From contig BLAL01000197.1 of assembly GCA_015698045.1 (NCBI GenBank), positions 992,001-1,056,000 on the forward strand: a stretch of DNA of 64,000 nucleotides. Reading direction: 5' to 3'. Each line of letters starts with the position of its first letter. Positions within the stretch are counted from its first letter, which is position 1. The notes beneath the pieces are model-generated. The model made no database searches. It saw only the letters and a list, made by a program, of their open reading frames with translations, and was not told the origin of the DNA. The translations under genes were made by a program, and so were the position numbers. Source of the stretch: Rhizophagus clarus (lineage: Eukaryota; Glomeromycota; Glomeromycetes; Glomerales; Glomeraceae). This document shows, piece after piece, positions 12,463-23,143 of the stretch.

Positions 12463-13476
12463 TTATTCCTCTAAAAGTTCATCTAATTTTTTTTGAGCAT
12501 GCTTGTATCCTTGTTCGGCAGATTTTTTGTACCAATAAATTGCAAGTTCAATATCTTTTTCAACAACATCTCCATATTCATATATCAAAGCAACATTATA
12601 TTGACTTTTATAATTTCCCAAATTAGCGGCTTTTTGGTATAATTCAAATGCTTTTTGTTCATCAAAATCAGTTCCAATTCCATTATCATAACACGATCCT
12701 AAGTTATTTATTCCAAAAGAATTTTCAAAATCTGCTGCTTTTTGATATAAATCAAATGCTTTTTGTATATTAGTATTAGTTCCAAATCCATTTTTATAAC
12801 AATAACCTAAGTTACTTATTCCAGTTGAATTTCCTAAATCTGCTGCTTTTTTGTATAATTCAAAAGCTTTTTGTTTATCAACATCAGTTCCAATTCCATT
12901 ATTATAACAATATCCCAATCTGTTTATTGCATTTGGAATCCCTTTTTCAGCTAATTTCTTTGATAACTTGAAAGCTAAATCATAATTTTTATTAACACCT
13001 TTCCCATGAATATATATATAAGCAAGATCTAATTGAGCTACATAATTTTCTAACTCTGCCGATTTGTGATATAATTCAATTGCTTTTTTCTTATTAAAAT
13101 CAGTTCCAATCCCGTGATAATTAAAATATCCAAACAAATAAATAGAATTTGAATTATTTTGATGATTAATTAAAAGCCAATTAAAAATTTCTTGTAAAAT
13201 TATTTTATGATTATGATTAATATAATTTAAAACATGTTGCTTAATTACTATTTCGTCTACTCCTTCATTTAGTTTATTGAAAATTAGATTGAACAATTCA
13301 TCAATCACAATACTTAAATCTCCTTCAAAAATATATTCTTTGATATTTTTAGTTGTAGGTTCTACTTCTTTTATATCCATTTTATCAAAGTTTTTGATAA
13401 TTTGGAAAAATTCATGTGTTGAATTATTAATATTTGACAAATCAACATTATTCGAATTAATTTGAATATCAGACAT
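12463..13476 (-). CDS. Sel1-repeat protein without kinase domain
   Basis: A single uninterrupted 337-residue frame. Residues 1-110 are a helical region that matches the linker of the kinase-Sel1 gene at 2.6-4.8 kb (shared phrases such as DLSIVIDEL, LNYIN and a GYFNYHGIGT start of repeat 1). Six Sel1 repeats of about 36 residues follow, with consensus ..LGYCY.NGIGTD.D.QKAFELYKKAADLGN, and a capping helix at the C terminus (EQGYKHAQKKLDELLEE). Sel1 repeats form a right-handed helical solenoid used for protein-protein contacts, so an adaptor role is likely. The ATG at 13,474-13,476 is followed by a hydrophilic start without signal peptide. No kinase exons are visible in the roughly 1 kb upstream. 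Confidence 0.85.
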   Translation of the reverse strand: MSDIQINSNNVDLSNINNSTHEFFQIIKNFDKMDIKEVEPTTKNIKEYIFEGDLSIVIDELFNLIFNKLNEGVDEIVIKQHVLNYINHNHKIILQEIFNWLLINHQNNSNSIYLFGYFNYHGIGTDFNKKKAIELYHKSAELENYVAQLDLAYIYIHGKGVNKNYDLAFKLSKKLAEKGIPNAINRLGYCYNNGIGTDVDKQKAFELYKKAADLGNSTGISNLGYCYKNGFGTNTNIQKAFDLYQKAADFENSFGINNLGSCYDNGIGTDFDEQKAFELYQKAANLGNYKSQYNVALIYEYGDVVEKDIELAIYWYKKSAEQGYKHAQKKLDELLEE

Positions 13477-13601
13477 TATGAATTTTATAAGGGAGAGAGA
13501 AATTTTAAGTAATTTATTTTTCGTAACAAATTTATTGGTGTATGGTAATACTGCTACCGTCGATCTGTTTTACATTTTATTCCCAACTTTATTTGTGTAA
13601 C

Positions 13602-13817
13602 AGGACCCCGAAATATACATAAAAAGGTCAGGTCCGGGTTCGCGTACAATGAACCAAAAAAAAGAGTGTAGATATTTCCTTTTATAGATAGTTCCGACCA
13701 AAATTATATTACCGATATTAGAAACTGGCTGAAATTATCGTAATTCTGGCCCTGAAAAAATGCGTACAACCATTAGTAATTTTTTTTTGGCTGGATCTGA
13801 CATATTTTCGGGGTCCT
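13602..13817. mobile_element. 216-bp MITE with perfect 8-bp target duplication
   Basis: The ends are AGGACCCCGAAATAT and the inverted ATATTTTCGGGGTCCT. The element is flanked on both sides by TGTGTAAC (13,594-13,601 and 13,818-13,825), a perfect 8-bp duplication typical of hAT-type insertion. It is non-coding, and lies just upstream of the Sel1 gene start. Confidence 0.85.
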
Positions 13818-13825
13818 TGTGTAAC

Positions 13826-14596
13826 ATTGAGCGAACTTTCTATTAAAAAAATTAAAAATGTTTAACATTGAACCCTAATAATATTTCTTTGATATTGAAA
13901 ATAAACGTTATCTATATTCATTACAATTTGTAAAAGTGAAATGTCGAGTTAGGAATAATGACAAATGACAAGTGATTAATAATTAGGCATTCCGCAGTCC
14001 TTTCATTTGCATCATGTGATTTAAATTGAAAAAAAAATAGCGTAGGTATAATGCTGACCAGCATTACTCTAAAATGGCATTAATAACATGTGACAAGATC
14101 GACGACAATTTTTTTTTCCAAACTCTAGAAAAATAAATGAAATTCTCGTATAACAATCACGCAATTCTACTTGCAGATTCCATTTCGTTTACCTTGATTT
14201 GTTTTATGTTAAGATCACATGGTTAGTGATCTCAGTTTACGAAGGTAATAAAGTTACATGAAAATCACTTATTTACATGAGCCACCACACAGAATGACTG
14301 ACCACCACTCTTGTCGAAGCTGGACCATACAATCTAAACAGAACAAAGGATACTAAAAAGAAAAGAAAAGACTACTACAAAAATAGATAAATCACAAAAA
14401 TATTTCCTGTCCCTCAACTACTTCACACCTAAACTACTCCTTAAAGCCTAATTTCGCAAAAGTCAACTTTAATATCTCCATTGCGATAGTATCGTTAATT
14501 TAAAATTCTTATTCTATTTCTTCTGATCACCAGTGGAGGTTTTCCCTGGTTTTGGTTTGAGGAACAGAGCTCTTCAAGGATGAATAGCGTAACGAA
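13826..14596. other. Intergenic DNA, no gene seen
   Basis: No supportable gene or repeat. The region is somewhat less AT-rich than average near 14,280-14,460. Confidence 0.45.
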
Positions 14597-14746
14597 TTAG
14601 AATTTTTCGTCGGTAAATTTGATGATAACCTTTCCGAAGACTTCTTTCCAGTCTTTTTCTTTGGCTTCAGCAGAGGGTATAGCGAATCTATCAATAAGAT
14701 AATCTTTCATACGTAAAGGACGTTTGGATCGCTTTTTTGATATCAT
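14597..14746 (-). CDS. Small basic ORF, 49 residues, unknown
   Basis: The minus-strand ATG at 14,744-14,746 opens a frame rich in Lys/Arg (MISKKRSKRPLRMKDYL..) that ends KVIIKFTDEKF. Codon composition is richer in G/C than the flanks, and after the stop the same frame continues with SNQNQGKPPLVIRRN, as if this were an exon or decayed fragment of something longer. I do not recognise it. It may be the tail of an old gene or chance. Confidence 0.25.
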   Translation of the reverse strand: MISKKRSKRPLRMKDYLIDRFAIPSAEAKEKDWKEVFGKVIIKFTDEKF

Positions 14747-15056
14747 ACTTTGCGTGATTTCTTTGTGGTAATTTCATTTACTTTGAATTTATAATTCAAA
14801 ATCACGTGAAGTCGAGAACATATGCTTCGTATGTCAACAACCTGAAGAAGGGATTTTTTGTGAGACTTTTCCATTATAGATATCAGTTACTGAGTGAAAA
14901 AAAAAAATAATAATAATTTGCCCAAATTTAAAAGGTTTTACACCGATGAAGATTTTTTTTGTAATTTTTTAATTTTTTGAATAATTATGAAAAGTAAAGA
15001 AAATAACGAAAATAAAAAAAAAAATAAAAATAAAAATAAAAATAATAAAAATATGG

Positions 15057-15257
15057 TACAGTGAAACACTGCCACCCCTATAAGTAAGTGCATAAAAAAT
15101 ATGTAAACTATCTCTAAGTGCATGGTAAGCTCAATCCCGACTTATAAGAGTTTTTAATATTTTACTTTTCATAAATACACACCTTCTTTAAGTGCACATT
15201 CTATTACTTTTTTACTATTGTTTCAAGAGCACTGTGCACTTAGGAAGTGTCACAGTA
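15057..15257. mobile_element. ~200-bp mariner-like MITE (TA flanks)
   Basis: TACAGTGAAACACTGCC at the left and an inverted TACTGTGACACTTCC at the right, with TAAGTGCA motifs inside each end. The layout and size match the element at 31,111-31,310 (TACAGT ends, CCCCTATA plus AAGCACAT motifs), suggesting two diverged members of one family. TA flanks fit Tc1/mariner insertion. Confidence 0.6.
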
Positions 15258-15361
15258 CAAAAAAAAAAAAATGAGGAATAGAAATATTGTTTATACGTCA
15301 AATAGTGAATGTTTATAGTTATTTAACCATGAAAAAATTTCCCAGAAAGCGTCAATAAATC

Positions 15362-17498
15362 TATGGCAAGCCGTGCTGGTCAAAAGTGTGTAGGGTTATA
15401 TAGCGTGTACACATTATATTACATAGCGTGTATATGCTATATTTTACGGCGGGTTTATCCCTGTTCTGTTCTGTTCTGTTTGAATTAACCTGTTAATTTC
15501 AGAGGTAACCCTCTGTAAAAAAAACGTATATGCGCTATAGAATATAACGTGTACACGCTTTATATTGTAACGGTTTTTTAATTTGTTTTTGGACCAAATT
15601 TAAATTATTAAGGGATCGTTTCTTACAACGAGTAGCCGCCGTTTCACATATCAGGTACCACCGTTTCACGTATTAGCCACCCACCGTTTCGCATATCGGG
15701 TACCCTCCGTTTCACATATCGGGTACCCATCATTTAACATATCGGTCTCTATTTCGTTATTAGCTAGAGATGAGATAGTTTCACTCATTAAAAAAAAATC
15801 AATAGTTTAATAAAAACGCTCTTTTTTTATTAATAGGTCAATAAAAAAAAGCTAAACCCATTTTTTAATTTATTAATCGTTTTAATAGAAAAACAATGAT
15901 GGTCACTTGCGATTTTAACTCTTTTTTTAAATCGTTTTATAAGAAACAATTTTTAACTTTTTCCTAAAAAATCGTTAATCACTCTAATAAAAAGAAGGTT
16001 TAATGTTCTTTTTCTAAGCTATTAATTGTTCTAATTAAAAAACGATTTTGATGATTTAAATTGTTTTTTGATTATTAATATTTGTTTTTTTTAAAAAAAA
16101 TCGCTTTAACAAAAAACGATTATATATATTTTACGATTTCTATTTCTTAATCGTTTTAACAAAAAAAAATTCTTTTAATCATTTCGAAAAAAAACACATT
16201 TTAAATTAATATAAAAACATTCTCGTAACGTTTGTTAAATGGCTTTAGCAAAAAACAGAGTTGATTCTTTTGTAGATGAGTAATTTTCAACCAACTAGAG
16301 AACATGGCAAAACTTTTTCTTATTCAATATTGAAAGACTTTCCTGTTATTTGAAGGGAAATTGGCTTCAGTTTTATATTCTGGTGAGTGTGGAGCAAGCC
16401 TTTTTACAACCGTGAAAGTTTCTTTTTTACTTCCTGATTTTCTGCATTCAGTGAAACTTGAAAAAATGATCTTAAAAAAAAAAGATAACCCGAACAGTTA
16501 GTAATGTTCATTAAGATAAAAAAATGAAACAATTTTTTTTACATACCGTCTTCTCTAGTTCTCACGTCTAGAGATTGAAAAAAGACTTAAAGTTGCGCAA
16601 ATACTGGGTCTACCCTTGTAAAGTTGTAACGTACAGGTGAATATCCTAATGGTTTATTTAGTGAATATCCTAGGATTGCGGATATATCCGTTCACTTTTG
16701 GATAGGATATCCGGATTTATAGGGTATTCAGTGAATATAATCCGGATATCCTAGGATATGATGTACTGTAAGTAAAATGTATTAATAAAGTGGTTTGTTA
16801 TAATTCATAAATGAATATCTAATTTTTCTGAATTAGCTACATCAGCTGCAAAGTGAAAGACTATTCAGCAATGCGAGAAATACAATATACAGCATATTTA
16901 GAAAATAAACTTCTTAATATGCAACACTATTAAATAATAATAAACCATGCATTAACATTTTTGTTTTATAAATTTACTAATTTTTATTGTTAAAAAGAAA
17001 ATAGTGTATATACTATTATTATATAAACATTTAATAAATTATAGAAACTTTACTATAAAATTGTGAAATTAATACATTCAATTTTTATTTAAAATAATCC
17101 AGTGAATAAATACTCTATGAATAACAGGATTTTATCATCCGGATTAATGCTTAGAATTGATGTCCGGATTTACAATCTTTGAGCGGACACATTAACAGAA
17201 CGGGTACCCGATGTTATCATATAACTGGTACCCGCTGTTTTATATAACTGGTACCCGCTGTTTTATACAACTTGTACCTACCGCTTCTTATAACGGGTAC
17301 CTGCCATAACATGCAACGCATAAAACGCTATAAATATAACATGTATACGCTACTTGTTATGACGGGTTCTCGTGTTCTTATTGGTTAACCTGCTAATTTC
17401 AGGGTAAGAAACAACGTATACACGCTATATAATATAACGACTATAACGTGTATACTCTGTATACTACAACGCACTTTTGACCATGGTGGCTTGCCATA
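15362..17498. mobile_element. 2.1-kb non-autonomous TIR element with GGTACC subterminal arrays
   Basis: The left end TATGGCAAGCC..TGGTCAAAAGTG is inverted at the right end (CACTTTTGACCA..GGCTTGCCATA). Inside each end come ATAGCGTGTA-type motifs and then a small array around GGTACC: 15,640-15,750 on the left (four units, CGTTTCACATATCGGGTACC-like) and 17,200-17,310 on the right in inverse orientation. The middle contains A/T-run hairpins (15,780-16,240) and ATCCGGAT-rich DNA (16,630-17,190) that may be further insertions. AAATCTAT occurs next to both ends but is offset by four bases on the right, so the duplication is uncertain. No transposase is visible. Confidence 0.65.
15780..16240. repeat. 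Degenerate hairpin repeats of the AATCGTTTTAACAAAAAACGATT type
   Basis: About ten irregular units alternate A runs, AACGATT, and T runs with AATCGTTTT. Neighbouring units can pair into short hairpins. They are similar in design, but not in sequence, to the 31-bp array at 54-55.6 kb. Confidence 0.5.
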
Positions 17499-17835
17499 CA
17501 AATCTATTAGCTATCTGTAACGTGTAACATAGTCTATACTCACATTTTATTGGTAGAGCTAATATATTTAAACAATTTCAACAACTCAAAATATCAACTG
17601 TTTAAACGATTAAACGGTCGCCAAATTTGTCGTCTTATTTTTTTCATATTTAAAAAAAAAATTATTTTTTAATTACGAACAAATGAAATTTTATCTATTG
17701 ATATTCATGTGACATTCGAATATATCATGTGATTCGAATATCCCATGTCAATACTTTACGTCGACCAAATTATTCGATTATACAATACCTTTTTTTAAAT
17801 TCATCTTAATTTTTTTTTTTAAAAAAAAAAAGATT

Positions 17836-18549
17836 ATTATCACTGTTTTCAAAATGGTTGATGCTGTTATGTTTGGAAGAAAAACCGAAAACCGGACGAA
17901 AACCGGATTTATTAATGTCTATTGGTCGCCTCATTATCGCCGTTTTCAAAATGGTGTACGCTATTTATTCGTGATTGAATATTCGAATACCAATATTCGT
18001 CCGATTTTCATCCATGTTTTGTTCGGTTTTCATCCGGTTTTCGGTTTTCTTTTTTTTTATGGTGGCTGTCATCTATAAACCACACAGTCCGAAATTTTAT
18101 AAATGTGTTTATTTATATTGTGTAACTTGGTTTTACAATACTTTATTTAAATATAAATTTTGCCGCGTAAGCGGCAAAATTTTTTTTTGCCATATTCCAT
18201 GGAATTTTTATGGATTCCATAAAAAATCCATGAAAAAAAGTCCGAAATTTTTCATTTTTATTATGGTTACTTACTAAAATTACCTATTTTTGATCCATAA
18301 TAGAACTTAATATTATTATTAAATCTTATAAAACAAACCGATAGAAATGTGCAGTTCGTGTTGCTCTATCATTTTATCGGTTTAGTTTTTTTTTATGTCA
18401 CTTGGTTCATGATTTATAAATGTTTGAAGTCACATAATATTATTGTGGTTTATAGGTGACAGCCACCATATTCAGATATAACTGCATACATCATTTTGAA
18501 AACGGCGATAATCACAAATAAATAACATCAACAATTTTGAAAACGGCGA
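17836..18549. mobile_element. Three-layer nested MITE cluster
   Basis: Outer arms 17,836-17,930 (ATTATCACTGTTTTCAAAATGG) and about 18,515-18,549 (ATTTTGAAAACGGCGATAAT) flank a middle copy (17,932-18,059 plus 18,469-18,511), which in turn is split by an inner MITE at 18,060-18,468. The middle copy is the same family as 18,828-18,967 and 19,230-19,396. All share GCCGTTTTCAAAATGG ends and an internal ATTCGAATACCAATATTCG segment. Confidence 0.7.
18060..18468. mobile_element. 409-bp MITE with 24-bp TIRs and TA target
   Basis: The ends are TGGTGGCTGTCATCTATAAA and the inverted TGGTGGCTGTCACCTATAAA, bounded by TA on both sides. The related copy at 19,230-19,396 carries the uninterrupted sequence (reverse strand TTTTTTTTATTCAGATATAA), which is the empty site and proves a TA target. 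Near 18,163-18,182 there is a perfect hairpin, TTTTGCCGC with a short loop. Tc1/mariner-type MITE. Confidence 0.8.
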
Positions 18550-18827
18550 TAATCATAAAGATCAAATTTTAATTGTAAACAAAAAAAAAATCCAATATTG
18601 AATTTTTAACATTGATCGAACAAGGTATCGATAAAACAATTTTAATTAATCATGTAAACAAAAAAAATCTAACAGTGTATATGAGAACTAGTAAATGATC
18701 GAAATATTTGAATTTTTAACGTTTGATCGAACAAAGTATCTATAAATACAATTTTAAATATTTAAAAATTCCAATATTGAATTTTTAAACGTTGATCAAA
18801 CGAAATATCGATAAAACAATTTTAATT

Positions 18828-18967
18828 ACCGTCATTTTCAAAATGGTGTGGGCTATTTATTCGTATTTGAATATTCTAATACCGATATTCGTCCGGTTTT
18901 CATCCAGTTTTCATCCGAATTTCGTTTTCTTTTTTCTTTTTTTTATCATTTTGAAAATGGCGATAAA
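18828..18967. mobile_element. ~140-bp MITE, GCCGTTTTCAAAATGG family
   Basis: Ends ATTACCGTCATTTTCAAAATGG and the inverted CATTTTGAAAATGGCGATAA. The interior matches the middle layer of the nested cluster (GGCTATTTATTCGTATTTGAAT, CCGGTTTTCATCC). Non-coding. Confidence 0.65.
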
Positions 18968-19229
18968 AGAAAATTGAATTAATCGTAAGAATTTGAAAAA
19001 TACAATATTGAATTTTTAAACGTTGATCGAACAAAATTATCGAGAAACAATTTTTAATTTAAAGAAAATTGTTTCTTGACCAAAGTTAAAATTATGATAA
19101 AATCATAATTAGAAACATCGAAGAAAAAATCGAAATAATATCGATTCTTAATCAAACGGTAAATATCAATTTCGTCGAAGAAAAAATCGAAATAATATAA
19201 ATTTTATCGAAAGATAATCGATTCTTATC

Positions 19230-19396
19230 ACCGTTTTCAAAAATGATGTACACAGTTATATCTGAATAAAAAAAAAGAAAATCGAAAACCCGGATGAACG
19301 CCGAACAAAAAAATGGATGAAAACCGAACGAATATTGGTATTCGAATATTCAATCAGAATAAATAGCCCACGCCATTTTGAAACGGCGATAATCAA
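19230..19396. mobile_element. ~165-bp MITE, same family, inverted orientation
   Basis: The reverse complement of this copy aligns through its whole length with the middle layer of the cluster at 17.9-18.5 kb and lacks the 409-bp inner insertion. It therefore serves as an empty-site reference. Confidence 0.7.
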
Positions 19397-20938
19397 AGGT
19401 AATTGAAAAAAAATATCAATAATCAAAAAAAAAAAAAAAACGATTATTTTAACAAAAAAATAATTGAATATATCGAAAGAAGCCAAAATTAAATCAAAAA
19501 TGAACTTTATTCGTTTTTTTTTCTAATTCACTTTTTCTCCGCTTTCTCTTCTTAAAAGTTTTGATCAATTTAAACCTCCTTGATTAACCCGGAACGAGCA
19601 CAGAGAACTAGAGAAACCTTGATGATAAAGAAATCATAATTAATTTAAGAGTTCTTTGTCCAATGGATCAAAACGGGCCTTATCCCGGCCCGAATTTTGA
19701 CGTCAATTTGATATCACTTGATTACTTTTGATGACAGAAACAAATCATTTGCTCATGTTCATTTTGTATTACCATGCCATGTATAAATTGTCTAATGCCG
19801 GCCAAGCGTTTACAATGTTGGTAAAGTACTTTCAATTCCAGCCACTCAAAATAAATGATGTCGTCATCATTCAAGGCTAAACTTTTTATCCTAAACCACG
19901 TGACGTACGTATATCGTCGCGGGAGAATCTGACCCTAATTACTGCCAAGATTTTATAACAATGAACTTAGATTGATGCTGATAAATAAACGGTATTAAGA
20001 TTACATCAAAGGAAGTAAAATATAACTAATTATGGTTGTATTAAATTGAAAATAATTTACTCGTACATAAAATCTTACAAACAAAAAGAATCAGATGTTC
20101 AAAATAATCGAAAACTTTTTTTTAAATTTTTTTTTTTTTTTTAAAAAAAAAAAGTTGGAATATAAATATTCCATTCTTTTTTTGGATTATAAAATTAGCA
20201 TCAATACTTTATTAGATATTATTATTGCAACATTTGCAACATTTACAACATTTATAACATTTCAATCAATTTATATATAGTAGCGTTGATCTCGTATAGT
20301 GATATTTTTATATATATTAAACGGAACAATGTAAATTTTTAGATTTACGTAACGCCAAATATTTAAATGACACAGGGGGGTATGTGACACTATTTTGTAT
20401 CACAAAAAATAAATAATACGTAATGATACAATCTTTTTTTTCTTTTTTTTTTTTAAAAAAAAAAATGATCTCTTTCAACAATTATTGTAAAATGAATATT
20501 TAATTAAGATGCGATAAATGTAGTCATACATGAGAATATAAAGCATTCTTTGTAATAACCGGGTACTTAATGTTGCATAATACATTTCACAAGATTTCAG
20601 GGGGATTATTAATTATTATATTAAAAATTTATTAAAAATTCATAATAATATTATCCGGGTATATACATTCATGGGAAAGGAGAACTTTAACGATATTATG
20701 TAGATGTATTTTGTAAACAAACCAGTATTGACATTGGCAACATCACGTGATGACCATTTCGGCGAGTTACGGATTTGCCGGACCTTAATGAAAAAAATTA
20801 TTATTGTTTATTTTGTTTATTTAAATTTGACGAATAATGAAATGTAAATATTAAGTTATTATGAGAAGATGTGGCTATTTATAAGGGTTTATTAATAAAA
20901 AAAAATTATAAATATAAAAATTTTGCGTTAAATTTTCT
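19397..20938. other. Intergenic DNA, no gene seen
   Basis: AT-rich with paired T and A runs (about 20,125-20,155 and 20,432-20,466 can fold back on themselves). A slightly G/C-richer stretch lies at 19,560-19,940. No supportable gene. Confidence 0.45.
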
Positions 20939-21115
20939 ATGAAGAGGGGTAAACGGATACTACATTCATTATTTATTGAAGGGGTATTGTGCAAGATAGA
21001 TCATGCACGTACTGGTTGGGCAGTTAAAAAAATATTTTACGTTCGGCGTCGTAAAAGAAACGTTGATCCGCGTATTGTAAGCAGAAAATATGAAAAATGT
21101 AACGAAAATAATTGA
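20939..21115 (+). CDS. Small basic ORF, 58 residues, unknown
   Basis: ATG at 20,939 opens a frame reading MKRGKRILHSLF.. through HARTGWAVKKIF and VRRRKRNVDPR to a TGA. It is strongly basic, and its base composition is clearly richer in G/C than the surrounding poly-A/T DNA, which is the only reason to list it. I recognise no domain. It could be an exon of a larger gene or chance. Confidence 0.25.
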   Translation: MKRGKRILHSLFIEGVLCKIDHARTGWAVKKIFYVRRRKRNVDPRIVSRKYEKCNENN

Positions 21116-22300
21116 TTAAAATTATTAAATTTTTTCGACGAATAGACAACGGTAAAGTATTAAAAAGCTTCTAATTATAGAATTCTAGGCAAAAAAAAAA
21201 AATAGATAAAATGGTAAAGAAAGTGTAAAATGAGCTAATGCAAATAAATTTTTGCTAATAATTTTTTAATAATTTTAATAGTAAATTAAAAAAGATCGTT
21301 CATTATTCAATTTTTTTTTTTTTTTTTTTTTTTTATAACTTAAAAGAGTTAATAATACAATTTTAATTCGAAATTTGAGTTATATTGTATCGTATTTTTA
21401 GCATAAAAAAGAAAGAATGCTGTACTAAATTTGATGTGACGATCATGCCAAAATAAGGCATTTAATTCTCGGCTAGTTAGTTGTCTAAATATAGTATGTA
21501 TACGGCACATGCTTGTTAGCAAATGTTTAAGGTTATAATTATTTTAGTAAAGTTCATTGATATTTAGATTCTTCGAGAAACCTAAATTTATTATTATTAT
21601 GTAAAGATTCCCATTATAAAAAAAAAAAAAAAATATCCTATTTTTAATAAATAAAATTAAAACGTACATTAAAGATATTCCAAGAACCAGAAATATACAT
21701 TGTAACATGTATAAAAGGGTCCATGATTGAGTTTTCTTAAAAATAATTATTTTAAGCCTTTCCTTTTTTTGGATAATGAATGTAAAATTTTATTACTTTT
21801 TTTAGTACCTGAATGATATCTGAAAATATCTGGAATGTACAAATTTTTATTGGCTGCACCTGACCCCTATAATATTTATATTTCTGGAATTAGGCATTCA
21901 TGGATTTAACCTATGATTTCTCAAAAAAGTCTGGTACCTTTGTTCAAAATCGGTTTAGGATGCACGGTGATGTTTGGTATTTCATCATTTGTTTATATAC
22001 GAATTAGGTAAAAAATAATAGAAACGCAAGTGTTGTACTTTGTAATGTAAATACAAACAGGAAAATCTCCAAATGTTATATTTCAAAGAAATTTTTATTT
22101 GATAGATTAATGCATAATTTTATGTATGGTTTTTTTTTTAAGGAAAAAAAAAAAAAATATTACAAAAAAAAAATAAAAATACAAAAATGATAAAAACAAA
22201 AAATAAAAAATATTTACACGAATTAATAATAAAATATAGTTTTTTTTTTCGAACGTATTTTACATATTAATTAAAGTAATTAATTTACGTATATAATTAC
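21116..22300. other. Intergenic DNA, no gene seen
   Basis: AT-rich DNA with long homopolymers (T run at about 21,311-21,335, A runs near 21,620 and 22,150); it includes the 3' flank of the HMG-box gene. Confidence 0.5.
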
Positions 22301-23143
22301 CTACATATATGACGAATGATTATAATATAAAAGATTTAAATTTTGTAAATATAATAAATCGACATTTTCGTTTCCGATAATAAAATCTTCTAAATTTGTT
22401 ATGTTTGTGTTGTTTGTGTTTACGGAATTTTCCCCAAAATGTTCGAGTTGTGGATAAGGTGGACATAATTGATTAACGTCAAAAATAAATTCTGAATTCA
22501 AATTATTATAATTATTATTCGATTCTTGGAATTCAGTATTTTGAGAGTGCGGATTTTCCGGAGGGTTACACGAATTTTTAGGTTCAACGGAGGACGATTT
22601 AGTTTCTTTATTATTATTATTCTTTTTCGAGGATTTTGAAGTAAATTCGGCAGGTACAAATTGATAAAATATTTTCTCATTATTAGGAGGAATAGCCGGT
22701 TTGAACTTCACATTATTAACTTCAGATTTATTTCTCTTTAATTTTTCGCATTGATTTCGTTTACGAGCAGAATATTTAGAATTCTTCCACACAATTTTAT
22801 ACGATACGGTCATTTTACGTTTTTCATTTAATTCGACTTCCACTTCTTGCGCTATTTTACGATACGCATCTTTAACATTTTCCGGTTCGCTTTTCCAATA
22901 ATTACTTACTAACTTCGAAACGTCAGTCATTCTAAGATTATGATTTTGCCGATTGAGTTGGTCTAAAAATGCTTTTCTGTAAATTAAAAAAGCATTTGGA
23001 CTTTTTGACTTGAATTTAGAAGGTTTGCGTCTATCTACTATGTCTGATGCTCTAATAATGGGTGGGAATGGGAGTGTAATTTTTGTATTTGTATTAGAAG
23101 TTTGGCAAGTCATTTTCATCGTTTCAATCTTTGGATATTTCAT
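22301..23143 (-). CDS. MATA-type HMG-box protein
   Basis: One 280-residue frame. An HMG box spans about residues 46-112: it opens KSPNAFLIYRKAF, continues with NHNLRMTDVSKLVSNYW and KDAYRKIAQEVEVEL, and has the conserved N-F-Y and W positions of the MATA_HMG group. A basic Lys/Arg-rich tail follows (WKNSKYSARKRNQCEK). The C-terminal half is Asn/Ser/Pro-rich low complexity, as in many fungal regulators. It is likely a sequence-specific nuclear DNA-binding protein. Rhizophagus has a large expanded set of such genes, and most are not at the mating-type locus, so no mating role is claimed. No homeodomain gene is seen nearby. The ATG at 23,141-23,143 is preceded by A/T-rich DNA; a later in-frame ATG (residue 9 or 11) could also serve. 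Confidence 0.85.
   Translation of the reverse strand: MKYPKIETMKMTCQTSNTNTKITLPFPPIIRASDIVDRRKPSKFKSKSPNAFLIYRKAFLDQLNRQNHNLRMTDVSKLVSNYWKSEPENVKDAYRKIAQEVEVELNEKRKMTVSYKIVWKNSKYSARKRNQCEKLKRNKSEVNNVKFKPAIPPNNEKIFYQFVPAEFTSKSSKKNNNNKETKSSSVEPKNSCNPPENPHSQNTEFQESNNNYNNLNSEFIFDVNQLCPPYPQLEHFGENSVNTNNTNITNLEDFIIGNENVDLLYLQNLNLLYYNHSSYM

Noticed and set aside
2555-13476. Bacterial origin of the Sel1-repeat genes
   Set aside because: Eukaryotic GT-AG introns, fusion to a eukaryotic kinase domain and host-like AT-rich codon use point to the well-known Glomeromycotina expansion.
17854-19486. Several 60-100-codon ORFs rich in Phe
   Set aside because: They fall in MITEs and T-rich DNA, recur only because the MITEs recur, and show no protein-like conservation.
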